A stretch of 64,000 nucleotides of DNA from Lachnospiraceae bacterium (GCA_022791975.1 JAAWAC010000007.1:62001-126000), one strand, 5' to 3'; positions 36,055 to 45,461 are shown, counted from the stretch's first letter. Translations and numbers: made by a program. The notes: generated from the sequence alone by a model not told the origin.

Positions 36055-37101
36055 CTACAATGTGATCACCCGGTTTTCCTCGTTGGCCTGGTAAGCAGCC
36101 TCCAGCACCCGCTGTACATAGATAGCCTCAGACCCTGGCACCTCCACAGGCTTATCCGAGAGAATGGAATGACAGAAGCTTTCCACCTCTCTTGCATACA
36201 GGTTTCCAAACTCCACCTGAATCCGCTCTCCCTCTACCTGCTTCTTGTCCTGTAAGGCGTCATAACCACCCTGGGGTCCCAGATACAGGGCATCCACGCT
36301 TCCGCTGTCCACCTGACCGATAACCGTATCTCCTAAAATTCTTCCCTGGTCCCCGAAGAATTCCAGCCGCCACTTAGCCGCCTCATCGGGAATGTTGAAA
36401 TTGGACTGGACCACGCACTGGCATCCGTTTTCCATGCGAAGCATCACCATGGAAGAATCCTCCACCTGATACTGGAAGGATAAGGTATCTTGAAAAGCCG
36501 CCACCTGCTTTACCCGACTTCCCAGCACATACTGCATCAGGTCTATGCAGTGAACCCCCATATCCATCATGGCTCCTCCACCGCCAAGCTTCTTGTCCTG
36601 CCGCCAGTTTCCCGGCATATCTGGATACCAGCAGGTAAACTGGGCATACCCGGAGACCACCCTTCCGATCTTTCCCTGGGCAATGGCCTTTTTCATCTCC
36701 TGCACATAGCTTCCAAACCGCATCATCAAGCCGGCCGCCAACTTTACCCCCTTTTTTTCACAGTACTCCACCACCTTCTGCCCCTCCTGGGAGGTCATAG
36801 CCAAAGGTTTTTCCATTAAAATATGCTTGCCCTTGTCAGCAGCCATCATGGCCTGCCTGGCGTGCATCACCACCGGAGAGGCAATGTACACTGCGTCGAT
36901 CTCCGGGTCAGCCAGCAGGTCCGCCTCCGTATCATAGGCTCGCTTACAATTCCACTTAGCCCGACATTTTTCCGCCAGCTCCCTGTTGATCTCCATCACA
37001 GACACCAACTCCGCATTCTCACAGAGCAGCATTCCCGGAATTGTCCGGCGGTCTGCGATTCCCCCTGCTCCGATAACACCCCATCTCACTCTATCTGCCA
37101 T
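36055..37101 (-). CDS. Gfo/Idh/MocA family oxidoreductase
   Basis: A 348-residue NAD(P)-dependent dehydrogenase. The Rossmann motif is GVIGAGGIADRRT, and the family EKP motif appears as ILMEKPLAMTSQEG; the second half has the C-terminal alpha/beta fold with GGAMMDMGVHCIDLMQYVLG. Members oxidise or reduce sugars, inositols and sugar derivatives. It lies in the ABC operon after the binding-protein gene, separated by a hairpin, and has AGGAGGAG before the ATG. The substrate is unknown but is probably linked to the transported sugar. Confidence 0.9.
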   Translation of the reverse strand: MADRVRWGVIGAGGIADRRTIPGMLLCENAELVSVMEINRELAEKCRAKWNCKRAYDTEADLLADPEIDAVYIASPVVMHARQAMMAADKGKHILMEKPLAMTSQEGQKVVEYCEKKGVKLAAGLMMRFGSYVQEMKKAIAQGKIGRVVSGYAQFTCWYPDMPGNWRQDKKLGGGGAMMDMGVHCIDLMQYVLGSRVKQVAAFQDTLSFQYQVEDSSMVMLRMENGCQCVVQSNFNIPDEAAKWRLEFFGDQGRILGDTVIGQVDSGSVDALYLGPQGGYDALQDKKQVEGERIQVEFGNLYAREVESFCHSILSDKPVEVPGSEAIYVQRVLEAAYQANEENRVITL

Positions 37102-37150
37102 AAACTCTATCTCCTCCTATTTTTAATCAAAGCCCCTCTCCCCCAGCCAA

Positions 37151-37174
37151 AAAGAGAGGCCGCAGCCTCTCTTT
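37151..37174 (-). terminator. intra-operon hairpin after the binding-protein gene
   Basis: AAAGAGAGGC-CGCA-GCCTCTCTTT, 10-bp arms, then TTGGC on the minus strand. Because the operon continues with the Gfo/Idh/MocA gene, it is probably a leaky terminator or mRNA-stabilising stem that raises binding-protein yield. Confidence 0.75.
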
Positions 37175-37191
37175 CTTTTTTGCACAGGAAA

Positions 37192-38295
37192 CTAGAAGGT
37201 CCAGAAATCCGTCACATTGTCCTTGTCAACTACATACAGGTCGATGTTGGTGGTGGCCTCCAGATCCTTTCCCTCAAAGTGAGCGATGGCTCCATCAAAG
37301 ATAAACTGTGCCAGAATCCAGGAGTCTACGTTGATACAGGCCAGATAGTTGGGATCTGCTTTGTGCAGGGTACCAAAAGGCTCCTCCCCGTATGCTCCCA
37401 TAGAAAGAATCTTCACATCCGTATTTCCGGTGGACTGGAGGGAGGACAGAGCTCCCATAGCGCCATTGTCCACATCAGAGATCACGAAATCAAAGGGCTC
37501 CACAATAGCTGCGATGGCATTGTAGGCAGTCTCCCGATTTCCTGCGGAATCATACTGATTCAGAATTTCGATTTCACAGCCGTCCGCATTGGCCTTGTCA
37601 ATCACATCGTGAAGGCCTACAAAACGCTCCTGGCAGTGGGTGGAAACCACGTTAGCCAGCTCCACTACCCGGCACTTTCCATCCATGTTGTTCTTTACAT
37701 AATCTACAAAATATTCACCCATGAGAACACCGGTCTCATACTGATCCCAGGTAACGGTGGTAGCTGCCTTCTCTTCTCCCTCTGTCCAGTATCCATCATA
37801 AATAATAACCGGAATACCTGCCTCAACAGCCTTGTTTAAAGCTTCGTTGCAGCCGTCAGGAGTGATGGGGTCGATCATAATAATATCGCAGTTGTTTGCG
37901 ATCATATTCTCGATCTGCTTGGTCTGTGTCTCGTCGTTCAGATCGCCATCCTCCACTACGATTTCTGCCCCATAAACGGCACCCAACTTCTCCAGACCAT
38001 CGGACAGAGCCGCACACCACTCGTCTCCCTTGTAGCAGATGGAGCACCCGATTCTCTTTCCCTGTAAAGCCGTGGAATCAGAAATGGTTACGGAAGCGGG
38101 AATACCATTGGTATCAGCTGGTGCAGCCTCCGGTGTCTCGGCGGGAGTTTCCGCAGGCGTTTCAGCCGGAGCTTCCGCCGGTGTCTCGGCCGGGGCCGGA
38201 TCATTGGTTGCAGCCGGAGCCTTCTCCCCGGAAGAGCAGGCAACACAGCACATTGCCATGGTCAGAGCCAGAAATAATGCAATTCCTTTCTTCAT
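37192..38295 (-). CDS. sugar ABC transporter substrate-binding lipoprotein (RbsB-like)
   Basis: A 367-residue periplasmic-binding-type protein of the ribose/galactose class, anchored outside the membrane. The signal is MKKGIALFLALTMAMCCVAC, with a lipobox-type Cys. Residues 25-65 are a repetitive Pro/Glu/Ala/Thr linker (units such as AETPAETP). The sugar-binding fold begins with KRIGCSICYKGDEWCAALSDG and has IIMIDPITPDGCNEALNKAVEAGIPVI and SDVDNGAMGALSSLQ. It lies downstream of the RbsA- and RbsC-like genes. AAGGAGG precedes the ATG. The ligand is unknown. Confidence 0.93.
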   Translation of the reverse strand: MKKGIALFLALTMAMCCVACSSGEKAPAATNDPAPAETPAEAPAETPAETPAETPEAAPADTNGIPASVTISDSTALQGKRIGCSICYKGDEWCAALSDGLEKLGAVYGAEIVVEDGDLNDETQTKQIENMIANNCDIIMIDPITPDGCNEALNKAVEAGIPVIIYDGYWTEGEEKAATTVTWDQYETGVLMGEYFVDYVKNNMDGKCRVVELANVVSTHCQERFVGLHDVIDKANADGCEIEILNQYDSAGNRETAYNAIAAIVEPFDFVISDVDNGAMGALSSLQSTGNTDVKILSMGAYGEEPFGTLHKADPNYLACINVDSWILAQFIFDGAIAHFEGKDLEATTNIDLYVVDKDNVTDFWTF

Positions 38296-38408
38296 GTGTT
38301 TTCCTCCTTCATTGATTATATAGTTTTTTATCTAAAGCAGATACCCTGCCTGAGATCTTGTTTTTGGTTATCTACCCATTTGCCTACGCAGCTAACCTGG
38401 CTGAACAA

Positions 38409-39887
38409 TTATACACACTTTGCCATAATCTTTTCCTGGGTAGCCTCCTCAGCGCTGAGCTCTCCCATTTTCCGTCCCTCATGCATAATCATAATCCGAT
38501 CGCACATGCCCAGAATCTCCGGCATCTCAGAGGAAATCATAATCACGGTCTTTCCCTCCTGTACCATCTGATTGATGAGACGGTAAATCTCCGCCTTCGC
38601 CCCCACATCAATGCCCCGGGTGGGCTCATCCAGAAATAGAATCTCCGACTCCTGGAACAGCCACTTGGCGATAACCACCTTCTGCTGATTGCCGCCGGAC
38701 AGATATTGTACCTCTGTCTCCATGGAGGGAGCCGATACCCGCAGCTTCTTTGCATACTCCTGACTTAAGGGCTCCTCCAGATTTTTCCGGATAATTCCTC
38801 CCCGGATAACCTTTTTCATATTCACCAGAGTGGTATTTTTCCTCACGGACATAATCTGCACGAGCCCCTGAAGCTTCCGGTCCTCAGGAATCAGCCCCAG
38901 GCCGTCCCGGATAGCATCCGAGAAGGTCCGGTAATGCACCTGGCGTCCCCGCACATAGATCTCTCCGGACTCCGGCTTGTCAATGCCCAGAATCGCCCGG
39001 GCCAGCTCTGTGCGGCCAGCTCCCACCAGGCCGGAAATCCCAAATACCTCCCCAGCCCGAACCTGGAAGCTTATATCCTTTAGCAATCCCCGGTTCAGGT
39101 TTTTCACTTCCAGAATCACGTCGCCGATCTTGCCAGGCTCCTTGGGGAATTCCTGCCCCATCTCCCGGCCCACCATCATATTGATCAGCTCCTTGCGCCC
39201 TACCTGGTCAATGGGCATGGTCTTAATATGCTGGCCGTCCCGCAGGACGCTCACATTGTCACAGAGATCAAAAACCTCCTCCAGCCTGTGGGAAATGTAG
39301 ATGATGGTAATCCCCTTCTCCCGCAGCTGCCGCACAATGCGGAACATCACCTCCAGCTCCCGGTCTGTCAAAACTGCGGAGGGCTCATCCATAATCAATA
39401 CCCGGGATTCGTTGTTAATGGCGTGCATAATCTCTACAATCTGCTTCTTGGCTACCGTAAGCTCGGACACCTGCTGATTCACATCAATGTCCATATTTAG
39501 ATCCCGCACAATGTCCCGGGCCCGGGATCGCATCCCATTCCAGTCCACCAGCCGTCCCTTCATAAGAAGGTTTCCCAAAAACATATTCTCCGCCACAGAA
39601 AGCGTTTCCGCCAGCTTAATCTCCTGATGCACCACACTGATTCCCGCCTGCCGGGCCTCAATAGGGCTGACAAAATGCCGGATCTGTCCGTCCAGAACCA
39701 CCTGTCCTCTGTCTGGCTGATAGATCCCTGCCAGCACTTTGATCAGGGTGGATTTTCCGGCTCCGTTCTCTCCCACCAGCCCGTGGATGGTGCCCCGCTC
39801 CACTGGAATGGTCACATTGTCCAGAGCCTTTACCCCCGGAAATTCCTTTGTAATCTCCTTGATCTCAAGTATGTAATCTTTTCCCAT
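38409..39887 (-). CDS. sugar ABC transporter ATP-binding protein (RbsA-like)
   Basis: A 492-residue tandem ABC protein energising sugar uptake. The first domain has Walker A GENGAGKST, signature LTVAKKQ and Walker B LIMDEPSAVL; the second has GLVGAGRTE, signature LSGGNQQKVVIAKWL and Walker B LFLDEPTRGID. As in RbsA, the Walker A of the second half is degenerate. It lies between the permease and binding-protein genes of the same operon. The ribosome-binding site is weak (AAAGG), 14 bases upstream. Confidence 0.95.
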   Translation of the reverse strand: MGKDYILEIKEITKEFPGVKALDNVTIPVERGTIHGLVGENGAGKSTLIKVLAGIYQPDRGQVVLDGQIRHFVSPIEARQAGISVVHQEIKLAETLSVAENMFLGNLLMKGRLVDWNGMRSRARDIVRDLNMDIDVNQQVSELTVAKKQIVEIMHAINNESRVLIMDEPSAVLTDRELEVMFRIVRQLREKGITIIYISHRLEEVFDLCDNVSVLRDGQHIKTMPIDQVGRKELINMMVGREMGQEFPKEPGKIGDVILEVKNLNRGLLKDISFQVRAGEVFGISGLVGAGRTELARAILGIDKPESGEIYVRGRQVHYRTFSDAIRDGLGLIPEDRKLQGLVQIMSVRKNTTLVNMKKVIRGGIIRKNLEEPLSQEYAKKLRVSAPSMETEVQYLSGGNQQKVVIAKWLFQESEILFLDEPTRGIDVGAKAEIYRLINQMVQEGKTVIMISSEMPEILGMCDRIMIMHEGRKMGELSAEEATQEKIMAKCV

Positions 39888-39939
39888 TTATTCTGCACCA
39901 ACCTTTCTTCCCTAATCTGTCTGTATCTTACAGGACAGA

Positions 39940-40938
39940 TTAATCCTTCTTCTTGTTGCGCAGTACATCCAGCGTAATGGCAATAACCAAAACAATGCCC
40001 TTTAGAATATCCTGGATAAAGGGGTCTACGCCCATCTGGGAGAAGCCGTTAAACAGCGTAATCAGGAAGATACAGCCAAACATGGTCCCGATTACCCGAC
40101 CCTTTCCTCCGGCCAGAGAGATTCCTCCGATAATGGAGCCGATCACAGCATCAAACTCATAGTTCTGTCCGTTGGTAATCGCTACGGAATTCAGCCTGGA
40201 CATCAGCACCAGTCCACCAAAGGCAGACAAAATACCGGCCAGCACAAAGGTTCCAAAATAATATCTCTTTACATTGATCCCGGAGAAGAACGCCGCCTCC
40301 CGGGAGCCGCCCACTGCATACAGATTACGCCCAATCCTGGTCTTTGTAGTGACAAACTGGGCCCCCATGTAAAGGAGCAGCATGAGAATGGTACAGATGG
40401 GAATCATATTATTTAAAATATATCCTCTTCCCAACCATCCAATGGACTCCGGCATATTGGGAATGGGGGTGGCACCTGTAAGGAATTTGGCGGTACCATA
40501 GCACACATATTGGGTTCCCAAGGTGGCAATAAAGGCCGGAATCCCCACATAGGCAGTTAAAAAGCCGTTTACGCTTCCCAGGGCAATTCCCAGAAGAAAC
40601 ATAAGAATCACTGCCAAAAACGGGGACATTTCATGGGTTTTCATTAAAACTGCCCCCACACAGCTGATAAGACAGACCATACGTCCCAGGGACAGGTCAA
40701 AGTTTCCGGTCAGCAGAATCACGGACTGTCCCAGCGCCACAATGGCTACCGTGGCGCTCTGGAGCAGAATGTTTTTCCAGTTCGACCAGGTCAGAAAATA
40801 CTGCGCCCCAAACTTTATGTAGGAAAGTATACTGAAAATAATGATTAACAATAAAATACCCACAATGGACATCCAGTCCTTGGTAAACTGTGCAAAGATG
40901 CCCCATCCATTTTTTCCCTCTGTTGTTTTTGCACCCAT
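39940..40938 (-). CDS. sugar ABC transporter permease (RbsC-like)
   Basis: A 332-residue membrane protein with about 10 hydrophobic segments and the BPD_transp_2 block GSVNGFLTAYVGIPAFIATLGTQYV and IGSIIGGISLAGGKGRVIGTMFGCIF, typical of ribose/galactose importers. The track start is a TTG without a ribosome-binding site; the ATG six codons later (MGAKTTEG) has GGAGG at a suitable distance. It follows the PIG-L gene and precedes the ATPase gene. Confidence 0.93.
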   Translation of the reverse strand: MGAKTTEGKNGWGIFAQFTKDWMSIVGILLLIIIFSILSYIKFGAQYFLTWSNWKNILLQSATVAIVALGQSVILLTGNFDLSLGRMVCLISCVGAVLMKTHEMSPFLAVILMFLLGIALGSVNGFLTAYVGIPAFIATLGTQYVCYGTAKFLTGATPIPNMPESIGWLGRGYILNNMIPICTILMLLLYMGAQFVTTKTRIGRNLYAVGGSREAAFFSGINVKRYYFGTFVLAGILSAFGGLVLMSRLNSVAITNGQNYEFDAVIGSIIGGISLAGGKGRVIGTMFGCIFLITLFNGFSQMGVDPFIQDILKGIVLVIAITLDVLRNKKKD

Positions 40939-40973
40939 AACCTTCTTCTCCTCCAATTCTCAATTCTCACTTA

Positions 40974-41684
40974 TCATTTGGGCAACAGCTGCTTTGTACT
41001 GTAACGGGGATACACATTGTAGGGCCGAAACCCTTCTGCAAAAGCAACCCCGCACTGATATCCCCGATATTTGGAACAGGTCCTTACCATATCTGCAAAG
41101 TCAATGTTATCGTGCTCCAGCATCCATTTCAGCTGGGACTCATGGCACTCCAATGCCTGGATCTTGGTCTCTATCTGTTCCGTAATATCCACATAATGGG
41201 TGGGCTGGAAATTTACCCCTGCCAGGGTGTCCATAAAGAACACGGGTGTAAAACTCATAAAAGGTTCATAATTTCTCGGCCTGTGGGACAATCCTGCGCA
41301 GAAGCTTCCATTGGTGGCCAGCCGGCTGGTCTCCGTATGGTCCCGCATATAATCCTCCTCATTGTGCGTGATAATCACATCAGGCCTAATGCGGCGACAC
41401 ACATCCGCCACCAGATCCATCACCTCTGTGTTGGCGCTGTTGATCTCCATGTCGTCCACATTCAGGTTGATAACCTCTTTTGCCCCCAGGATCTTTCCTG
41501 CCATTTCCGACTCCCTGGTGCGAATCTCTGCCAGAGGTCCTGGCTCAATAATCACATGGCCCTGACACCCGTTGGCCACATGACACATATACACCTCCGC
41601 CCCCTGATCCACATACCTTCGCAGAGTTCCTCCACAGGCAATCTCCAAATCATCCGGATGACATCCAATGGCTAATACTCGCAT
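40974..41684 (-). CDS. PIG-L family deacetylase
   Basis: A 236-residue zinc deacetylase of the LmbE/PIG-L family, which removes acetyl groups from GlcNAc-containing compounds. The metal motif is AIGCHPDDLE, and a later His lies in the MRDHTETSR block. I use the ATG at 41684 (MRVLAIG), which has GGAGG in front; the track start is five codons earlier. It is cytoplasmic and lies between the MtlD-like and permease genes, so it probably deacetylates an N-acetylated sugar or disaccharide brought in by the transporter. Confidence 0.88.
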   Translation of the reverse strand: MRVLAIGCHPDDLEIACGGTLRRYVDQGAEVYMCHVANGCQGHVIIEPGPLAEIRTRESEMAGKILGAKEVINLNVDDMEINSANTEVMDLVADVCRRIRPDVIITHNEEDYMRDHTETSRLATNGSFCAGLSHRPRNYEPFMSFTPVFFMDTLAGVNFQPTHYVDITEQIETKIQALECHESQLKWMLEHDNIDFADMVRTCSKYRGYQCGVAFAEGFRPYNVYPRYSTKQLLPK

Positions 41685-41725
41685 AGTTCTATCCTCCATC
41701 TCTTCCGGTCAAAGCGCTGCGAACC

Positions 41726-42940
41726 TCAGATAATATTTCCCAAATCTGCCGCTTTTTTCTCATCTGCTCTGCGACGGATTTCCGTGAGACTCTTCTGTTC
41801 CAAAAACAATCCATACATTTCCAGAATCATTTCAAAAAGCGGACACCCTTTCTCCAAATGGGATACCTCTCCCAGTACCCGGGCTGCCGTCTCCACAGAC
41901 TGGCTCAACTCCTCCCTCTCCCGGATATACCGGTACACAGCCGCACCTGCACCCACTGCTATAAAGGCCGGTGTGACTCCCTGATCGAGAGCCAGCAGGG
42001 CTGCCCCGATTAGCCGATCCTCTCTGGAGAGCTTCCTGGCAGGATCTGCGCCTACCCGTTGGCAGGTGTCCTGAAGTCCACGGTTGGTAAAGCGGTGTAA
42101 CAGATCCAGAATATGAAGCCGTATCCCCTCCAAAGACACCTGATATCTCCTGGACAGAGCCAGAGCACTTTCCTCCATGGCATTTTCCACCATAATCCGG
42201 ATTTCCGCCTGGTCAATCGCCTCATAAATATAGGGAAGTCCCTGTATGTCTCCCAGATATGCACACACCCCGTGCCCCATATTGTGTATATACAATTTTC
42301 TTTTTATATAGAAATCAAAAGGCTCAAAGGGAACCATATTTACCACCCGGGGAATGTCTCCTCGAAACCCGGCCTTATCCACTGGCAGGAATCCATACTC
42401 CTCCACACAAACTCGTAAGAACTCCCCGGCCTTCATCTCCTCTGTCTGCACCGGCACCATACGGCCGATGGATGCCTCTACCAGCCCTACCTGCTCATCA
42501 AAGCATGCACATTCCTCTCTGGTAAGCTGCTCTCGAATCATCCCTGCCAGAAACTTATCCGCATCCAAAAGATTCTCACAGACAATGATATTCAAGGGCC
42601 CTTTCCCTAAAGCCCATCGCCTCCGAAGCCCTGCCACCAGGTTGGGAACAATAAGCTTTAAAATCCGGGCTCCCACGGCTGTGGCCATAACGTCGCACTC
42701 TGCAATGGCTGTGGCCACCAGCTCCTGGTCGTTTCCGTGAACCGCCGTCACATGCTCCACCATCACATCCTGGTTTCCCTGGGCTGACATATAACGGATG
42801 GGATATCTGCCTTCCTGCCTAAGCTTCTCCACCACCGCATCCACCACATCCACAAAGGTGACCGCATAGCCGGACTGGCTAAACAGTGCTCCAATAAATC
42901 CGCGGCCAATATTTCCGCCGCCATACATAACCGCCTTCAC
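41726..42940 (-). CDS. mannitol dehydrogenase family protein (MtlD-like)
   Basis: A 404-residue polyol-phosphate dehydrogenase of the mannitol-1-phosphate 5-dehydrogenase type. The NAD motif is GGGNIGRGFIG, and the catalytic lysine block reads KRKLYIHNMGHGVCAYLG; the middle VDKAGFRGDIPRVVNMVPFEPFD is also typical. It starts at a GTG behind GGGAGATG. True MtlD acts on mannitol-1-P/fructose-6-P, but in this operon, with two amino-sugar-type genes and no mannitol PTS, it may act on another hexitol or amino-hexitol phosphate. The pathway is inferred only. Confidence 0.82.
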   Translation of the reverse strand: MKAVMYGGGNIGRGFIGALFSQSGYAVTFVDVVDAVVEKLRQEGRYPIRYMSAQGNQDVMVEHVTAVHGNDQELVATAIAECDVMATAVGARILKLIVPNLVAGLRRRWALGKGPLNIIVCENLLDADKFLAGMIREQLTREECACFDEQVGLVEASIGRMVPVQTEEMKAGEFLRVCVEEYGFLPVDKAGFRGDIPRVVNMVPFEPFDFYIKRKLYIHNMGHGVCAYLGDIQGLPYIYEAIDQAEIRIMVENAMEESALALSRRYQVSLEGIRLHILDLLHRFTNRGLQDTCQRVGADPARKLSREDRLIGAALLALDQGVTPAFIAVGAGAAVYRYIREREELSQSVETAARVLGEVSHLEKGCPLFEMILEMYGLFLEQKSLTEIRRRADEKKAADLGNII

Positions 42941-42952
42941 AGTCTCATCTCC

Positions 42953-43903
42953 CTAATTCGTATCTGCACACAAAGGTCCGGCCAGCTCCTCCATAAAAAA
43001 CAGCTTCCCTGGCATGGTGGGAATAAAGCTGGAGGTGATAGCTTTGCAGGGACCATGGCGCAGAGTCATCCAAAAGCTCATGCCCTGCCACTGCATTCCT
43101 CTGGAGAGGACTCCGTCCGCACCGCCAATGGCATAATCTGAGTGGAAAATAATCTTCGGCCCAATGGTATTGGCATAGCAGGGAATCAAGGGCCAGGAAG
43201 ATCGGAAGGAGGTAATGGCATTCTGCTCAATGGTAAAGGGATGAAGCCGTGCCCCAATCCGGTGGGAGGCCTCCATCCAATCCTCCAAAGTGGCATACTC
43301 CTTTGCAAAATGAGGTTCCCAAAAGGCAATATGACACATCCTGCCAATGCCGTAGACCAGCACCTGCTTCGCCCCTTCTTTCTTAAGCTTCTCAATCTTT
43401 TCCATATAGGTAGGGAGATTTTCCTTTGTGGCAAAATTCCGCTGCTCCTCCGGAACCGTCAGATCCCCTAAGGGGCCATAAAACGCCTCTGTCATGGCAT
43501 TCTGGAAGGCTGCCGGATCAGAGGCCGGCAAAGTATTCCCCTCCGCGTCCGCCCACTCGTCCATATTAAATCCATACACGTGACCGCAGTCGATGTTTAA
43601 CTGTTTCAGAAAATAAACCGCCCATTTGTACATGCCCATAGGACCTACTGGCAGAATCAAAATCAGCTTCCGGCCGGCCTCCTTGCATTCCTTAATCTGC
43701 ATGGCAATCTCAAAGCCCATATAGGCGCCAAACTCCTCCAAATTGGTGCAGGGCACAGGCCGAAAACCATCATTCCAAAAATCCTGTCTGTCCAGTACAG
43801 TCTTTGGATCGTTGGAAACGCACGCCTGAATTTTTGCCATATCCCACCCCTCGGGCAGAATTTCCGAAAAATAAGATCCTTTTAAGGTGTCCATCATATT
43901 CAT
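42953..43903 (-). CDS. second NagB-family sugar-phosphate deaminase/isomerase
   Basis: A 316-residue NagB relative with the VYGFNMDEWAD motif. The ring-opening region reads GIGRMCHIAFWEP, so His and Glu are kept but the Asp before the His is Cys. The track start at 44041 is far too long and crosses the promoter; the ATG at 43903 has AGAGGGGG in front and fits the family. It is the first gene of the large ABC operon and is not very close to the NagB-like gene beside nagA. It probably isomerises or deaminates the phosphorylated product of the imported amino sugar. Confidence 0.82.
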   Translation of the reverse strand: MNMMDTLKGSYFSEILPEGWDMAKIQACVSNDPKTVLDRQDFWNDGFRPVPCTNLEEFGAYMGFEIAMQIKECKEAGRKLILILPVGPMGMYKWAVYFLKQLNIDCGHVYGFNMDEWADAEGNTLPASDPAAFQNAMTEAFYGPLGDLTVPEEQRNFATKENLPTYMEKIEKLKKEGAKQVLVYGIGRMCHIAFWEPHFAKEYATLEDWMEASHRIGARLHPFTIEQNAITSFRSSWPLIPCYANTIGPKIIFHSDYAIGGADGVLSRGMQWQGMSFWMTLRHGPCKAITSSFIPTMPGKLFFMEELAGPLCADTN

Positions 43904-43952
43904 GGGAATACCCCCTCTCTTCTTACCTATACCTTCCCTATTTTTTCGTTTC

Positions 43953-43971
43953 ACTTTCGACGAACTTTCGA
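43953..43971 (-). repeat. direct repeat ACTTTCGA, 11-bp spacing, near the operon start site
   Basis: Two ACTTTCGA copies (43953-43960 and 43964-43971) start 11 bases apart, about one helix turn, at the predicted transcription start of the ABC operon. They resemble the TTACTTTCAAA string at 44058 and are candidate ROK-regulator contacts. Confidence 0.5.
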
Positions 43972-43978
43972 TAATTTG

Positions 43979-44007
43979 AGTATAACATCCCATTTCCTCA
44001 CCGTCAA
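43979..44007 (-). promoter_or_regulatory. sigma-A promoter of the ABC/amino-sugar operon
   Basis: TTGACG-N17-TATACT on the minus strand. It lies in the 317-base gap to the ROK gene, which has no gene of its own. Confidence 0.85.
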
Positions 44008-44008
44008 T

Positions 44009-44033
44009 AATTTTTAAAATAAATTTAAAAATT
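44009..44033. promoter_or_regulatory. perfect A/T dyad upstream of the operon -35
   Basis: AATTTTTAAA-ATAAA-TTTAAAAATT, 10-bp perfect arms, immediately upstream of the -35 box. It may be a regulator site or an UP-like element. Confidence 0.5.
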
Positions 44034-44057
44034 AATCTCATAAAAAATTAATACATG

Positions 44058-44100
44058 TTACTTTCAAACTATTTACGCAAGAGAAAATTTCATTTATACT
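44058..44100 (+). promoter_or_regulatory. ROK gene promoter with TTACTTTCAAA motif
   Basis: TTTACG (44072-44077)-N17-TATACT (44095-44100). TTACTTTCAAA (44058-44068) abuts the -35 and is identical to 34105-34115, which suggests autoregulation. Confidence 0.65.
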
Positions 44101-44220
44101 GAATGTAAGCTCTGTGGTCAGATGCACCCCGCACTTCTACAGAAACATTCCGAGCACATCTGCACTTGTACACAGAGGCGCGCAGACATCTTATTTTCTA
44201 TTGACATCACAGGAGGACAC

Positions 44221-45396
44221 ATGCATTATTTCGGTTTGAACGCAGAAGACGTAAAAATTCACAATCGGGCACTGATTCTACAGTTGATCTGCACAAACAC
44301 CCAGGTCACCAGACATTTTTTAACTGATACCTCTCATCTGACCCCCATGACCCTGACCAATATTACCTCGGATTTGATCCAACACAGGATTATCCACGAA
44401 ACCCAGATCCCAAAAACCGCCCGGGCCCCAGGACGTACTCCCAAGCTATTGAGCCTTTCTCCGGATTCCCCGGTGGTGGCCGGTATTTATATATCCAAGG
44501 ACTGCCTTTACGGCATCCTTACAGATATGGCGCTACATCCTATCGCCCGGAAAACCATCCCCCTTTCCCGAGTGGAAAACAAGCAGACGATCTTTGAAAA
44601 GCTTCTGTCCCTGTCCAAGTGGCTGGTACACCAGTCCAAGCGGCCCCTGCTGGGTCTGGGCGTTGCCACCGTAGGCGTTGTTGATACCATGCATGGGAAA
44701 ATTTCCTATGTAACAGATTTTTACGGAATTGAAGAATTGGAGATCACATCCCTGCTACAGCCTCACCTGAATATTCCGGTTTTTGTCAAGAACGACATGC
44801 AGTCTGCAGCTCTGTGTGAAATGTATTTTGGCCTGGGAAGGACCAAAGATCATTTTATCTATGTGGGACTCACCAAGGGCGTGGGTGCCGCCATTGTGGC
44901 CAACCGCCAGCTCCTTAACAACCTGACCGGCTCCAGCGGGGAGCTGGGCCACACCACCATCAATTATCAGAACGGAGAGCCCTGTAAATGCGGCAGCCGG
45001 GGCTGTCTGGAGATGTATGTAAGCGTCCCTGGTATCATCCGCCGAATCAATCAAAGCTGTGGAACCAGCTTTACAGACTTCCAGGATACCCTGGCCTATT
45101 GTCTGGATACCCCCAGGGCCTATGAGACCCTGGAGAATGTGGCCAGACAGTTGGCCTATGCCCTAAATAATCTTATCAATCTTGTGGATATCAGCACCAT
45201 TATTTTCGGACATTGTGGGGTGTATTTACCGGACCAGATTTTGGATTCCATTGCAGACCAGATTGGTCACATCAGCCTGTTTCGCTATAAACGCCCTGTA
45301 AAAATTTCTAAATCGTCCTTTGGGGACAAATGTTCTCTCCTGGGCTCTGTCTGCAATGTGCTGGACCAGGTATTTACTGGCCAGCTGATTCCCTGA
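44221..45396 (+). CDS. ROK family transcriptional regulator (NagC/XylR type)
   Basis: A 391-residue repressor with an N-terminal winged helix (TQVTRHFLTDTSHLTPMTLTNITSDLI) and a ROK sugar-kinase-like domain. The ROK zinc motif is GEPCKCGSRGCLEMYVS and the sugar-binding Glu-His lie in GSSGELGHTT. The track start is 33 codons too early; the ATG at 44221 follows AGGAGG. It is divergent from the ABC/amino-sugar operon and almost certainly controls it, with a sugar or sugar phosphate as inducer. Kinase activity is not expected, as the DNA-binding domain is present. Confidence 0.92.
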   Translation: MHYFGLNAEDVKIHNRALILQLICTNTQVTRHFLTDTSHLTPMTLTNITSDLIQHRIIHETQIPKTARAPGRTPKLLSLSPDSPVVAGIYISKDCLYGILTDMALHPIARKTIPLSRVENKQTIFEKLLSLSKWLVHQSKRPLLGLGVATVGVVDTMHGKISYVTDFYGIEELEITSLLQPHLNIPVFVKNDMQSAALCEMYFGLGRTKDHFIYVGLTKGVGAAIVANRQLLNNLTGSSGELGHTTINYQNGEPCKCGSRGCLEMYVSVPGIIRRINQSCGTSFTDFQDTLAYCLDTPRAYETLENVARQLAYALNNLINLVDISTIIFGHCGVYLPDQILDSIADQIGHISLFRYKRPVKISKSSFGDKCSLLGSVCNVLDQVFTGQLIP

Positions 45397-45461
45397 AAAA
45401 GCTTTTGCAAATGCTATTCTCTTTGGCCAAGATCGTTTTACTCCTGACCAGGAAGCATCCT

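Noticed and set aside
36823-37839. 338-codon plus-strand ORF
   Set aside because: It is a shadow of the Gfo/Idh/MocA and binding-protein genes and crosses the hairpin between them.
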